Of a DNA stretch of 64,000 nt, positions 1 through 13,392 are shown in pieces. Position 1 is the first letter of the stretch. Each line of letters opens with the position of its first letter. The DNA lies in the NCBI RefSeq assembly GCF_964275005.1, contig NC_092702.1, positions 30,914,726 through 30,978,725 on the forward strand, given 5' to 3'. This DNA is from Diadema setosum. Lineage: Eukaryota; Echinodermata; Echinoidea; Diadematoida; Diadematidae. Position numbers and translations under genes: made by a program. A model generated the notes under the pieces. The model saw only the letters and a program-made list of their open reading frames with translations, had not been told where the DNA came from and did not search any database.

Positions 1-1808
1 ACTGTTACACAGCATTCTGTAGACACTTCAATAACGTCACACCAGATATACTTACTAGTATTTCATAGCAGAGTGATTGAAATAGGAAAGGTGACAAAGA
101 AAAAAATGCATATAAGCTGTTTCACAAAATGCATATCACTGATTGAAAGATTACTCAACCTTGACTTAGTTATTGCACATTAAAGAATTGACAGCATCCA
201 CAAATCCACGATATCCATCCATAATACTCGTTCCCAGTGCGCACCTTCAGTACGTTATACAACGTGTGCTTGCTCGTTGGGAACATAACGCATACAAAAA
301 CATTTCTAATATTCTTCCTTAGCCAAGGATCAACTCATTTTGTGCATCATGTCTGATTTCATGAAATTATTCTTCTTGCCATATATAAGAAATAAATACA
401 AGGAGAGAAAGATATTGCACTATGCATACTTTGCGGCTATAAGGTGTCAGTCAGTATGTGCACTGCATGTATAAATCATCATGTTCTTCGGCATCAGGAA
501 AACATTCGATAGAAATACGCTGATTCGTTCCCCCTTCTTTGTTTCTTCGCAAAGGGAGGAAAAAACAGGCAGGCTACGGCCTTCGAAGTTTCGGCGATGA
601 TCAATAGAGTCTGGTGAGTCTTGGTGTGATATAAGAAACAAAAGCAATAGCGAGCTTTAAATAGCTCAGCAGCCTACACCCCGACGGGCACTCCAAACTG
701 CACAATAAGGCTCAATGCAAAGAAAATAAGAACAACAATAACAATAATCTCGTTGGCTGTCGGTTGAACCGAATGATTGGGTTACGTAGTATTTTCTATG
801 AGCACATACGTGGCGTACCACTATAAAGTAATTTCGTTTCAGTAGGTCTAAACCTGTATTGGTACGAATTCTGAATCACATAACTATAAAGCTACATTTG
901 GGTCACAGATAGGTATGTTTCAATGTTCCTAAACGCTGAGTCATGCTGAAACCTGAAACACCAGTTGATTGCTATTACAATGTATTATGCGCTGTTTACA
1001 TGCGATGCATGTAAGTGAATGATAGTGCGTAGTCTTCCAACGTAGATTAACTGTAGGCCTACATTAATATTGAACCTAAAAGAAAAAAAAAACTCTTGTC
1101 AAATTTAAAAATACCATGTTGGGTGAAAAATATTATTGTTACTTTGGGGTTTTTTTTCCCCTTTCGTTAATCTAGTTGTAGACTAATGTCTAAACAACCA
1201 ACATGAATAGTTTATTCGCTACTCCTGAACATCAGCAGTCTTTCATTCAGTGTTATTTGTTTATTTTATATCTGAATCACATAGTGTAATCAGTGATTGT
1301 TATGAAAATATAAACATACTTAAATGCTTAATTAAAACACTGGATCGCAAAAATACAGCCGCATTAATAGCGCGCAGCTATTCTTCCTTTGATAGGGTCA
1401 CCGCATTCGTCTAATTGCGTCACTATAACGAGAAAAATATAAATCAAAGAACCGCAAACAAGACCGGTGGCTTGCCAACTTACATAATTTGAATTATCAC
1501 CCGTTCGTAGATTCAACATGAAAACCAAATTTAATGTCGAGGTAAAGAATGAAGTATATATTGTGCTATTAGCTTATCCTATTATGTTTACAAAGAGCCT
1601 GCTCAGTCATTTCGAAAGTAAGTTAACACGACTTCGCAAGTCAGACAAACATGAACAATTTGGCGAGGCTCTATTGCATGATTTCAGTATGTTCTGAAAC
1701 GTGTGCAATTAAGACCTACTGACAAGATTTACTCTGCTTATGGCTTTTATGGTGTAGAATTAGTCGGCAGTATATACTCTCAAGGAACGTTTTGTCTTTG
1801 CAAAGATT
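1..1808. other. 3' flank of the first unknown gene, no gene seen
   Basis: I see no coding sequence here. The stretch is AT-rich and lies downstream of the minus-strand gene ending at 1809, so part of it should be that gene's 3' UTR. TTTATT on the plus strand (AATAAA on the gene strand) occurs near 1211 and 1259 and could serve as poly(A) signals. A short frame at 447-647 has no supporting features. Confidence 0.5.
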
Positions 1809-3094
1809 TCATGCGTCGTACGCTTCTTCTTTCACGCAAGGCACGTTGAGGATGATCTTCCTGCGTGGGATAGCGTTAGGTGAGTGGTCGGGGGAAGGTG
1901 AGGACTCTACGGGTGGACAGTCGTCCAGCCAGAAATTAACCAACTTCTCCCTCGGAACTTCTTCCTTAGGAATGACCCGCTCAGTCTCCGAGGCGTGAGA
2001 CTGCGCGAACGACGACGATTCCAGAGCGAACTTGACGCTCTTCTCCTGCTGGTACTTCCTGGAGAGATTGTTCAGTTGCATCACCATGCTGCGTTCCCTG
2101 ACGCTGGAAGAGGGCTGGACAATGAGCTCCAGGTCTGGCTTGCCTGAGTTTCCACTCGTGACAACTGGTGGAGCTGTCTGTGGCTTCAGAAGAGCAATGT
2201 CCTGATCAGCAGCACTTTGCTTTGACTTATGGTTTAGTATGATCAGTCTATCAAAAGTCCGGACACTTCCACTCTGCAGTTCTCGGGGCATCGCATCGGG
2301 TCGTCTGCTTTTGTCCAGTTCTTTGTTGAGGATCTTCATCGTGTCTTGGAAACTCTTCATCATTCTGTGTCGGTTCATGGGTAAAGGTTTGGCGCAGAAC
2401 CGCTTGGGGTTGCCTTCACCCCGCGACACGGGTTTCGACCCTATGGGTGGCATGGTGATGCGCTCCAAATTTGGACTGTCGTGGGCATCCTCATCTTCCG
2501 ACGATGTTAATGACTTTGCTGGACTCGATCTCGGACTAGAATCTCCCCGCTTGGACAAAGCGATTGGTGTGACCGTGAATGGATTCCAAGTCAAGTCGGA
2601 AGACCCAAGTCTCGACATGGCATTGGTGGTTGTTGCCATAGTTGGTACCGATCGTTCCGAAAACAGCTTGCTACTAACCGAACTGCCGTCATTTGGCGGA
2701 GCTGCACAAGACGCATTATCCTTTTCAGTATTGCACCTGGACACAGAGGCTTTCTCATTTTCGCACTTGAGGCTCTGAAAATCTGGACTCAGTCTGTTTA
2801 GATCACCGCTCTTGAATGATACCGTTGAAACGTTCCCGTGAAGTGCCTTGGCCGTCCCTTTGATGGTAAAGACGCTACCCTCATCACGGATGTCTGGCAA
2901 GCTCTGTCCTCTTGCGCTAAGCCGGTTAGACACATGGAGGCGTTGCTTTACTCTCTTTTGACCACCGCCACCACCGCTGCTCCTCGTTGAACTTCGAGAG
3001 GGAGCTCCTTCCTCTCGCGATACCCGTTCCGGTCTCAGCGAGCGCACGAAGATCGGAGGACCGTTTGCACCCCCGAGACCAACCACGCAGAGCT
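1809..3094 (-). CDS. Unknown disordered protein A, terminal coding exon
   Basis: This is an open frame of about 427 residues that matches no family I recognise. On the minus strand a good acceptor (TTTCAATGCAG) puts the exon start at 3094 inside the open frame, so an upstream coding exon is probably missing and the start Met is unknown; the frame runs to a TGA at 1809. Composition is Ser/Arg/Lys/Pro-rich with acidic patches, and I see no signal peptide or membrane segment, so an intracellular location is inferred. Near the C-terminus are KSVKF (2028-2042), a fit to the PP1-docking RVxF pattern, and NFWLDDC (around 1931). A hydrophobic LIILNHKS segment resembles VLVLKHHE in the protein encoded at 9861-10922. 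A paralogue of that gene is likely; function is unknown. Confidence 0.6.
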
Positions 3095-3782
3095 CTGCAT
3101 TGAAACACAAAATTTAGTGCATAAGAACAAAAGTTACTAAAACTTTTCTTGCATTAGTTTCAAATAGTTGGCCACCATGAAATTTATTTACGTGGCGAAT
3201 AGATGGAGGTTCTCTTTTGACAAGCATACTTTTCGTTCAAGTTTCTTTATCAAATGTCCAATTGCATATCAGTATTGAAAAACCATCTCTGGGCTCACTT
3301 TTGTAAACGTGATTTGAATATGGGTTACTATTTTATATTTTGTAGCATTGCAAAGATGACCAACGTACAGTGGCACCATGGTTAAAATGCAATTCGTGTG
3401 TATTATTACGTCTCTGATCAATATTGGTCGATGGCTAGCCTTATAGATTTTATATATGAGTGTGTGCTTAGGTAAGCAGAAAAAGTTTTTACACACATAT
3501 TGAGTCATATATACAACATCGTTTGTACAAGAATGGATGTACAAAAATAGTGTAACATCACTTTTAAACGCCTTCTTCATTTCTCATTAAAAAAAAATCA
3601 TATTCACTCTACAATTCCCGAATTTATGAATTGTTATTTCATATTTTCTCTGAATATGTGGAGAATACGCCACGGGAATGTTTTTTTTTTCTGCGATGTC
3701 TTATGTTGTTCGGAAACTGAGTTGAATAATCTACAGCAAGCAATTTAATTACCTCAAAATATGACTATTGTTTCTCCTTTCA

Positions 3783-4174
3783 TTAAAGGGACTATACAGT
3801 ACTGGTTGAGGTGGGGATTCATGTTTTGAACATCCCTAGGTGAGATAATGAGAAACCTCTTATGAAATATGAAAGAGCATGTAATTTTAAGAAGGATTCA
3901 ATGTTTATTTGATGAAAATTGGTTTTCAAATGGCTGAGATATCCAAAAAAGTGATAATAATAAAAGGCGACAGGCCACGCCTTTTATTAGGATCTCTTTG
4001 TTTCACCTTGTTTTTGGATATCTCAGCCATTTCAAAACCGAATTTCATCAAATAAACTTTTGATACCCCTTAGAATTGCATGCTCTTTGACATCTCATAG
4101 AGTGGTTTCTGAATATCTCGCAAAACGTTAAATGCTAAATTCTCACCTCGACCAGAACTGTACACATCCTTTAA
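3783..4174. repeat. MITE with ~35 bp terminal inverted repeats
   Basis: The left end TTAAAGGGACTATACAGTAC pairs imperfectly with the right end, which reads GTACACATCCTTTAA. The two halves continue as an imperfect palindrome (GGCTGAGATATCC against GGATATCTCAGCC) around an inner hairpin built on AAAGGCG/CGCCTTT near 3965-3995. There is no coding capacity. This is a typical non-autonomous DNA transposon; a TTAA or TA target cannot be decided by eye. Confidence 0.75.
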
Positions 4175-5235
4175 GTCATTAAGTATAAGTGTATGCCATC
4201 TGCATCAACAACGTTTTGCACGGTAGGAAAGCCTTCGGTTGCTCTTCATAGTAAATCAGCTTGCTTTTTGTTTTCATCATTTACGGAGTGGTTTGCACTG
4301 AGTAACATGCAGCGGCATTCTAACAACATAAGATTTCAATACAGCAGAGTTCTTGAAATATTTTTTTCCAACGATGCAAATGTAGAAAGCACGCAACCTG
4401 ATAAATCGAATCCGATACTTAAAAGATTATCAATTACAATCATGTAACTCATGAGAATGTCTTCTCATTCATGGAACACAGCTCTTGGTTTCATACAGCA
4501 ACTGTACTAATGCGATAATCTAATCTAAAGAACGTGTCTCGATCGGGATAGACAATGTACTAATAACTATTACTTCACGCAATTCTAGTATTAGAAGAAA
4601 AAAAAACAAAGCAAAACAAAAGAAGGGACTTGCCGTTTCCTGCGTGTTGTTTCCAGTGCATCTTGGATTAATCAAAAGTAAAAGCGCAATGGAAACAGGT
4701 CAATGTTGAGCTCCATCATGGTCAAACATTGCAGAAGTGAAGGGGCAGTTCGTAACAAGTGATAGGAGGGTGTAGCATGGGTGACTGATACTGGCGTTGC
4801 CGGGGGGTAAACATGATCAATAGACCACGGGTGACCAACTCTATACAATTGCGGTAACAATGTCTTTCGATTGAATGATCAATACAGCGCCCCACGAGTT
4901 CACACTTGTTTTGCGATGGCCAAAATAGTATATATCACTTCTCTGTGGTCACGGTACGCGAGACATATTACACGAAACACCTTCAAAACTTGGTTTGAGG
5001 GTCAAAATAGTAGATATTCACTTCTCTGTGGTCATGGTACGTGAGACATCTCAGACAAAACACCTTCAGATAAGTTCTCTTCACATGTGCGAACACTAGT
5101 CCTCTTTTCTTGAAAAAAAAAAAGACCTTTGTAATATCAATGAACAGTGCTCATCAAAAACCTTTACCAAAGTAAATTTGTTTGTTTGTCATAGAACAAG
5201 ACAAAGGCCCTTATAATACAAAAATATGTTTTGTC

Positions 5236-5546
5236 GGTTAAAGTTCATTAATCCAAAAGCTCGTTAATCCGAAAAGGAGATGCATTTCGTTATATTCCGA
5301 AGGTCATCAATCAGGAAATTAAATGATAAGGTTCTTAATTTCGAAGGCTTGTAATATGCATCTGGGTTTTTTTTCTCTTTCTTTTTTCGTTTTCGAATTA
5401 ACGAGCCTTCGCCACAAGCATAACAAGTATTCGGATTAACGGATATTTTCGGAATAACGAACATCTAGGTAAGAGGATTTTGTGTGTTTCGGAATAACTC
5501 CTTCGGAATAATAAACCTTATTTCATTTCCGGATTAATGAACCTTT
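5236..5546. repeat. Foldback element made of TTCGTTAATCCGAA-type units
   Basis: Short units such as TTCATTAATCC and CTCGTTAATCCGAA on the left are mirrored on the right by TTCGGAATAAC, GGATTAACG and GGATTAATGAACC. The whole stretch can fold back on itself. It is a diverged copy of the larger cluster at 45784-46232. No coding capacity. Confidence 0.65.
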
Positions 5547-6169
5547 AGAGTAAGGAACAAAATCATCTGTGTGTTTGAGTGGTGAAAGACAATAACCAGT
5601 GCACAAGCACAATGTGAATGGAACTCCGTACCTTGCGTGCACATAATCTTCACACTCGTCAGCACGGCTTGTCAAAATGACGAGTTTATCTTCAGTGTGT
5701 GAACGCGGCCTCTCCTTTGTGCCGCGTTGTGTAAGGCTATAGAAACATATGTAAAAGTTGAAAAAGATGTTTGGGGTTTGCGTCTCTTACGACAAGGCCG
5801 CGCGGTCGAACGCTCCTTACCAACCAAAACGTCTCGTAGCCCTTATCAATTATTCACGAATTGGCATCAATAAGAGACTTGGTTGTGGGACAATGCCTTT
5901 ACATGACACGGCGACAGGCGATCCTTTGAGCCAGACGGGGAAGACATTCCGAAGAAACTGTCTGAGAGGGTGCTTGTCAATACACTTTCCATGAAGGATG
6001 ATGATCAAGTATAGTGCCCTTCCCCCCCCCAAAAAAAAAAAAGCCACACAAACTAATGTCCACATTCACTAATTTATTCGCTGATCTGTCCACATTTGTG
6101 TACATATTCACACATTTACTATCTATTCATCAATAATTACCTAATATATCATTATTTCTGTATTCATTC

Positions 6170-6171
6170 AG

Positions 6172-6232
<61 letters not shown>
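6170..6232. repeat. (TATC)n microsatellite
   Basis: About 60 bp of near-perfect TATC tetranucleotide repeat, followed by imperfect copies to about 6260. Confidence 0.95.
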
Positions 6233-6234
<2 letters not shown>

Positions 6235-6259
6235 CATATCCATCTATTCATCTATCTAT

Positions 6260-8180
6260 CTACCTCTTTTGATTTTTTTGATTTATTTTTCTTTTTACAT
6301 ATTCTTATTCGTATTTTGGGGGTATGTATGCATGTATCATGTTGTCTATTTGACATTTTATACATTCCCTTTCATTTGGCTACTAGTTTTGTTTGGTGAT
6401 GAACAAAACATGTGGGAGAAAAGTTTATCACATCATGTTCAAGTTGACTTTAATTTATCAAATAAATTAAGTCAAACAACGGATACAAGGGTGTGGGATT
6501 TGACCCAATGACATTTTTCTCGTTAAATCGGCTGACAAGCCAAATGAAAAGAAAAGGAAATAAAAACTAAACAAAACAAAAAAGTCTTCACATTTTTTGC
6601 TGCCACTTCTCTCCTGAAATCGGCTGACAAGCAAAAAAAAAAAAAACCACCAAAAAAACCAAAAAAACCCAACAAAAACAAACAAACAAACAAACAAAAA
6701 ATCTCAACTATTTGGTAACGTTGGGCTGAGCCTGAGACAGGGTGCTATAGGAACATACGTCTGGACACATGCACATCACATGTTCATTTGGCAGAGGGGG
6801 GGGGGGGACCACCGACAATGACAGTGATGATAATTGTGATTACAATAATATTTAGCTTATAGACGATATTACTTATCGGTGTCATTAGCGTAAGGATTGT
6901 CATTTCCATTCCCATTGTCATTCCCATAGTTATACATGTATGTATATTATACATACAAACTTCAGTTCAAGATGTACTGTGTATTTTTCCCAAATCGTTA
7001 CATTGCATTCGCATCAAAGATAAACGAGTATCGCTCACTTGTATATCTATAATCAGTGGTATCGCTACGTCCCATATCTGCATGCTGCCCTCTCTGGCTT
7101 TGAACAGGATAATTAGTAGTGATGTGAAATTTACATTCAACGTCAGGGTGCGTGGTCAGGTGAGGAGACACCACACCAGAGTGAGCTGCTGCCATCATTA
7201 CCAAGAAGTATCGAGCCAAATCCCGCCCTCTACGTTCAGCGTCATAGTAGGGCTTTAAAAACAATGGTAAGTAAATTATGCGTTTGAATATTTCAAATTA
7301 CGGCCGAGTGCTAAAGAAAAAAGAAAAGTAGCGTGATGTTAATTTTCTGGATTGATTTTAGCGAGTCTAAAAAGTTTGTTTCCTTCAGAACTAAACGACT
7401 AGACTGTCAGAGAATCTACTTGGAAAAAGTAAACCTCGCTCTAAAAAGAGTAGCACAAGTCCCCAAAACGAGATAATTGATGATCACACCAGTACGGCGT
7501 AAATTCTATATAGCAAGATTCAAAGTGAAAAGTGTTATGTGAAGGTCAAATACAATTGGAAGAAGGTTAATTTACCATAACAAAGAATTTTGAATATGAA
7601 TTTACTCTTAATATCAGTATATCGGATAAAAAGACGATCTCTTCGTCGAAAACGGCGCAACGTCTTACACCAATTCTTGGGACAGAAATTGTATTTCCGC
7701 TGCCATAATCATGATAAAAACTGAAAGCAGTTTTACTCTCCTACTACGAGTCGTCTTTTTATCAAGCCTTTGACCATTATAGTTATATCTAATGTGTTAT
7801 ATGTGTTGATGTGTGTATTTTAATGTATGTATATAATCATATATTATATGCAGTGAAAACTTGGAGCAAATTTATTTTTTTATCAATTGTTTCTGGTCAG
7901 TTTTCTCTTTGTCTGTTTTCATATGCATATAATTATACTTTCCTTGTGTCCAAACTTCTGTTTCCTTTTATGATTGTTGTTGTGTTTCATATCCAGTGTT
8001 GAGCATGTGATTACTATGTGTGTAGCCAATACAATATGTTCGTAGAGATGCTTTATCAACACCCTCATGAAAAGACGAATCAGATTCACAAGCTCTTTTC
8101 ATGGCTTTTTGCTTCTCCTGGAACTCAGCGACTGCTAACTGATGCTAGCAGTAGGTCTACTGATCAAAGTTTGTCTTTTA
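6260..8180. other. Intergenic, no gene seen
   Basis: AT-rich DNA with homopolymer runs (A-rich 6630-6700, G run near 6795). A weak inverted pair (TAAAAAGACGA near 7627 and TCGTCTTTTTA near 7750) may mark a short decayed element. Open frames here are short and carry no domain or splice support. Confidence 0.5.
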
Positions 8181-8182
8181 TA

Positions 8183-8465
8183 GGGGTGCACGACACGAGA
8201 CCGACACCCACGAGTCATACAGCTCATATAAGTAATACAACCCATGAGTTATACAGCTCACGAGTCATACAGCCCATTAGTTCGACACTAAGCTAACAAG
8301 GTCCACGGGACCGACACATTAAGCCCCGTGTTGGAACTTTCGAACTCGTGGGCTGTTTTTACCTAAAGTGTCGAACTCATGGGCTGTATGACTCATGGAC
8401 CTGTTTTCAATGTCGAACTCGTGGGCTGTGTAACTCGTGGGTGTTGGTCTCGTGGGATAACCCCC
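8183..8465. repeat. Foldback element, CACGAGTCATACAGC family, copy 1
   Basis: The left arm reads GAGACCGACACCCACGAG and the right arm reads its reverse complement with few changes (CTCGTGGGTGTTGGTCTC). Between them are several copies of an 18 bp unit like CCCATGAGTTATACAGCTC, pointing inward on the left and in reverse on the right. There is no coding capacity. Sister copies are at 45329-45583 and 55421-55676. Confidence 0.8.
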
Positions 8466-9028
8466 ATACACCTCGCATCACTCTGCTATCACGCCAAATT
8501 TGGACCACAGTAAGCTACCTGCTCTTATCCATTCACACACAGGTTACAGCGTGTGACAATCTTTTCCCGAAAACCAACACTATTTTCACGCATTGATATC
8601 CGTGGTTTTTATTTCAAAGTAAACAAAGCTTATATAATATGATTTCACGTAACGAACAATGTGGAACAAGTTCTTATATAATTATTATTCAGCAAAAATC
8701 TGTGATATAAATAGTACAAATGTGTATACGATAAAGAATAAGAGATACGTATGTATAGGAACATAATAGGTGAAAGAAACAGCAATCAAACGAATGAAAT
8801 CGTCTTATTGGCACAAGTAAGGCAGTCATGCAGCATTTTGTCAGTAGGAACCGTAACAGTCAAATTTGTCCGGTCACGTTCAACTGTAGCAGCTCATCAT
8901 GAGTCTTGATTGTACAAAACCCTAACGATACCACTTAAATACCTTTCAGAGATATTCATTTCTGTGAGTGTCCAAGGTCGAGGCGTATCATTATTATACA
9001 CCAGTTGATAGAAAATTATTTGAAAATT

Positions 9029-9397
9029 CCCTTCTGGAAAGAACAGTGTCCCACAGTGTGTTCACAGTTTGTTCACAGTGTGTTTACAGTTTGTTCACAG
9101 TGTGTTCACAGTGTGTTCACAGTGTGTTCACAGTGTGTTCACAGTGTGTTCACATAGTCGACAATGTGAAAACGTTCGAATTTAACAGTGGGAAAATTAT
9201 TTCACAATGTGTTGCGGTTTTCACAGAGTGTTCACATATAGTAATACTTTTTTTTTCACACTGTGAATTGACGGCTCACATTGTGTTCACACTGTTAAAA
9301 TGCTCGTATTTGACAGTGCGAGGAGATTTCACACCGTGTTCACAATATTCACACTGTGTTTCTCACATCGTGGGACACTGTGTTCTTTCTAGCAAGG
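9029..9397. repeat. MITE with TTCACAGTGTG tandem core, diverged copy
   Basis: The ends (TCTGGAAAGAACAGTGT and ACACTGTGTTCTTTCTAG) are inverted repeats. The interior holds about nine tandem GTTCACAGTGT units followed by their inverse. It is homologous to the cleaner copy at 60908-61175. The expanded tandem core makes this copy about 100 bp longer. The open frame across it (His/Cys/Ser/Val repeats) is a repeat artefact. Confidence 0.8.
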
Positions 9398-9860
9398 TTA
9401 AGATATTTCATGAGTTTCCTGAGAATACAAATAAGTACAGTATATCAAATGGTCCACATAAGTACTTGTCGGTGATTGGTCATAATGTAATCACGTGACT
9501 AAGGTAGAGTGGTTCGAAATCGTTATATTGCCTGTATAGTGACGTCACGTCAGGTATAGTCCAAGAATCTGACGGGCAGCCAATTGAGCTAGAATCTAAA
9601 AAAAAAAAATGTATTTCATGTGGACCATAAATATAAAATCCGTGTATATTGCCTTGTCTATCGTTTTGATAAAACACTTGAAAGTCCCTTAAGTGTTCCC
9701 TTATGGACGATATTTCCCCCAGCGCTACGTTCTTCAGGAAAATAGTAATCAACTTGGGGAGAACATTATAGGCCTACTCCCATGGGATGTCAAGTGTTAT
9801 ATTCACACATACATGTATCTGTATAACATTGTTAGATTAGGCTTCCATTGTTCTTATTTT

Positions 9861-10922
9861 CTATTCGATGATATCAAAATGTGTTTGTTGGTTAACTTCC
9901 TCTAACCACTTGACGATCCATTCCGTCTTCTTCTCATCACAGAAGTTCACGTGTTTTGACGTTTTTGACAGGGCTTCGTGGATCATTTTGATTTCATGTT
10001 CATTATCATTGTCATGGATCTTTAAAGTTTCCGACTGTTTGCTTTCTGGCTTGGTATCAGTCTTACTGTTGCTGCTGTCCTTGGAAGCCCGCAGCTTTCT
10101 CGCTCGCTCTAACCACACATCGGGAGTCTCTTTATGGTCGTTGGCTTTGCCTGTTGCTATCTCCGTGTTTGAGACTGCGGGTGGTTTTCGGCGGCTGGAC
10201 GTGGCTGCGGACCGGGATGGGGACGTGCTTTTCTGACTCGATCTGCGACTGTTAAAACCCTTCGCATTCTCGTGATGTTTTAATACAAGAACTTTTTGAT
10301 CCTCGGAATCTTCAGTCAGTGGGGTGTGATCGGCACTCAGGAATCGAACTCGTCGAACTTTACCATCAATGGTGACTTTTTCTCTATGCACCCGGATGAT
10401 TGATGCTGAAGGCCTCACGTCTGATATTGCTGCTACCCCACTCTCATCCGCCGCAGGAGACGGCCACATGTTCACCGTATCGAACGTTCCGTCACTCAGT
10501 CGACGATCTGCTTCGGTAGAGGCAGGCTCAACGCGTGATCTTAAATTCGCCTCCGAAAGACTGTGCCTCGTGATCTTGTCTTTGATCTGACGGCGGTAGC
10601 TGTGGTGATGATGCTGCTGCTCCGGGTCGGAGGGAGTTCGCCGTTTCACAAAGATCGCATTGTCGTTAAGCATGAACATGCGCGAAAAATCGCCATGTGC
10701 AGGAGGAGCGACCTTAGGCACGTTAGGGGAAGGATGCATCTCTTCGATGGATGGAAGTCTGTTTCGACCTCCCACACCCAGTTTTTGATTCATGATGTTC
10801 TTGATGTTATAACCCGTCTTTATGAGCCATGAGTTGAGGCTTTGAGACGGCGTGTTCATCGCCGTAGGCACGTTTCTCTGGCGCGTCAGATGATGTGCAG
10901 GGAATATAGAATCAAGGGTCAT
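9861..10922 (-). CDS. Unknown disordered protein B (353 residues)
   Basis: A 353-residue open frame starts at ATG 10922 and ends at 9861; no known family is recognised. An in-frame TGA lies about 85 bp upstream of the ATG, and a candidate acceptor (ACTCAACCGACAG) lies 8 bp upstream, so the coding region is probably a single exon after a 5' UTR intron. The N-terminal third contains a possible helix (residues about 27-50). Two RVxF-like motifs are visible, RRVRF (10341-10355) and KHVNF (9942-9956). The second is followed by WIVKWLEEV near the C-terminus, parallel to NFWLDDC in protein A and NKWLDDV in protein C. Several RRxS/RxxS sites would suit a basophilic kinase. A PP1-binding regulatory or scaffold protein is an inference only. 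Confidence 0.65.
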   Translation of the reverse strand: MTLDSIFPAHHLTRQRNVPTAMNTPSQSLNSWLIKTGYNIKNIMNQKLGVGGRNRLPSIEEMHPSPNVPKVAPPAHGDFSRMFMLNDNAIFVKRRTPSDPEQQHHHHSYRRQIKDKITRHSLSEANLRSRVEPASTEADRRLSDGTFDTVNMWPSPAADESGVAAISDVRPSASIIRVHREKVTIDGKVRRVRFLSADHTPLTEDSEDQKVLVLKHHENAKGFNSRRSSQKSTSPSRSAATSSRRKPPAVSNTEIATGKANDHKETPDVWLERARKLRASKDSSNSKTDTKPESKQSETLKIHDNDNEHEIKMIHEALSKTSKHVNFCDEKKTEWIVKWLEEVNQQTHFDIIE

Positions 10923-11140
10923 GATCCTTGCTGTCGGTTGAGTCAGTCCGGACCAGGGACGCAGCGGATGTCGAAGTGCAACGTGCCTTTTACGTGCAGT
11001 ACAGGATCACTCGTAGCATTGTGTGTCTTTATGTGAGGCCGTCTGCTTGACCTATAGGTGATTGAAAGAGAGTACAGTCATTTGATTAATCAATTAATTA
11101 ATTTATTCATTTATTTACTTATTTTTCTATTTCTAGCAGA

Positions 11141-11142
<2 letters not shown>

Positions 11143-11190
<48 letters not shown>
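11143..11190. repeat. (TA)n microsatellite
   Basis: About 48 bp of alternating TA. Confidence 0.95.
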
Positions 11191-11192
<2 letters not shown>

Positions 11193-12466
11193 GGACACAT
11201 TACATTATAATGTACGATAAAAGGAGTGTATAAGTTTGCAAAATATTGAAATTATACCGAAATGCTGGAAATGGGGAAGAATGGTAAAAAGCAATGCTTG
11301 TAGGATGCATTCCGGTGTAAGATCTCCAAGATACGTTGCAAATTATACGAAGGTTGTTTTTTTTTTTTTCTAGAGACGTGACGTGATATAATCAATTACA
11401 TTCTAACAAAAAAAAAAACAACAACAACAACCATGTATTATTCACTCAAAAAACAAACAAACATGAATTATGGAGTATTGCATCCAGCATCATAAACTTA
11501 TATCGAGATAACTACAATCGTAGCGGACTTGAGTGAATGGCAGCACCAAAGATGAACGATTATTTTTAATCAATAAAGTTGTAAAAAAAAATGCTCAACC
11601 AGAATGGTCTTTCTGTAAACAAACAACAAACCAAAAGTAAAACAAACTCATGAAATCGTTATGATATCGACTTAAACGTTATTTGCATAAACAACTTAAG
11701 TCAGAATGTAATGCGTTTATGACATAAAAACATGTCAATGATACAACGATTTTATTGTCGTTCTTGACCATCCCTCATCTGATTTCTACAGACTTGTCCT
11801 TTATCATTTTGAATGTTGTTCATCTTTATTCTTTTCCAATTCTTCTAACAGATTTATCCGAAATAGAGAACAAGATTCTTCTAGAAAATACTTGAAGAGC
11901 ACTAAAAATGACTACTGTATACATGACAAAATATAGGCACAACGGAAGACTAATCCAGAACACGAGGAGTTGGAGATGTGACTTTTCTGACTTTTCTTCT
12001 GACATATTGTAGACACAAGGCATTTATACCAATGAATACCATGAACGCAATGAACAGAGAAACACAGCCAGCGTTCCTTTGCTCGCTAGCAAAATGAAAT
12101 TGGCCTTAAAAACAAATCCCTACACTATCCATAATTATATGCCACCAACTTCGTCTCTCGGAACTGGGTAACTCTACGATGTTTCACTTCAGAATGGTAA
12201 CACGTGAAGCATTTTCAAAGCAAATCGGGTTCACTTCTGCGTATGAGTAAAGAAGTCATTATCAAAGTACAGTCATTAAAAGCTAGAAAACTTCACAACA
12301 AAGATGACAAGAAATCTAGTTTTGTCATTTTAAGTCCCAATATTAACAGGGTTTTCTTAAGGAGTCCTTGCTTCGTTTTCGCTGATTCCCATTCCCTCTA
12401 ACCGTCTGTATCTTCTCGCTCTTTTAAGAATAACAGTCGTAATAACAGCCACAATGATATTCTTAC

Positions 12467-12720
12467 CTCCTGAATTGGACGGTCATATCTCTAAGTGGAA
12501 GTTGTTGTTCACTTTCCTCCGAGAAAACACAAATTACAGCACATATTGCCCTTTTTGCACTCAAAATCATGCCATCATGACGTGCTGTGGCAGCCTCTCA
12601 TGGATGTATAGAGGAAGATGGCTGCAGCACCAGTCAATACACATCTCAATAGCCGTATCTAGAGCGAGCTCTCTTCTCCCTGCATCCGTAGAGATACATT
12701 GTTTTGGCATGTATTGATTG
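12467..12720 (-). other. Candidate 5' UTR exon of gene B
   Basis: On the minus strand a consensus-like donor (CAGGAG then GTAAGAAT) ends a less AT-rich stretch at 12467. It could splice to the acceptor at about 10931, giving a 1.5 kb 5' UTR intron. The upstream boundary is a guess and no promoter is recognised. Equivalent candidate leader exons are seen for genes C and D. Confidence 0.35.
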
Positions 12721-13319
12721 AGCGGCTCTCCTGCAACCCTACCTGGGTTTTATTGAAAAGAGTCTCTTTATGGTGCATAACTAGCTTATTGATTCCGGCT
12801 GTTATACATAGATCCCTAAAGCTGGAACGGAACGAAACAGGATGAAAGCAATCTGCATGTTGCCATTGTCGACTTCACATTGTTCTCACGATCCACACGT
12901 AGTAACGAGCGTGTGAGGGCGTAATTATCTTTTGAATAATCAGCTTATGGGCAGCAAATAAAAAGGGCAAAACCCAAGGTCACCGAATTGGGTATTTACA
13001 ATCAAAGCTGTTCCAAATGCAGATCGATGTTGTGTCTACATTCGACATCCTGGTCACTTGTTCATGTCCTCAGGGCCGATCTCTTCTTGTTATTACTAAT
13101 ATACTGTTCACAATTTTTCATAAATAGTTATAATGTACATCAAGATTCAAATAATGCTGGGTCTAAGCAGCTGATAAGGACGTACATATATATGTTTGAT
13201 ATCTTACAACTGCGATATAAATAAACAGCAGAAACAATCTAAAGTGAACGACGAAAAGTCTGACTACTCGGCGCTGTTTATTATAATCAATTTGTTGTTT
13301 TTTTTTTACCAAATAAAAT

Positions 13320-13365
<46 letters not shown>

Positions 13366-13392
13366 AATAAGAGACAGAGAGAAAGATAATAA

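Noticed and set aside
5758-5994. A short plus-strand frame of 78 residues
   Set aside because: No domain, no splice or promoter signal, and a matching-length frame on the other strand.
9057-9400. An open frame rich in repeated FTVCSQCV-type segments, at first like a Cys-rich protein
   Set aside because: It is the translation of the tandem GTTCACAGTGT core of a MITE; no start context, splice sites or conservation.
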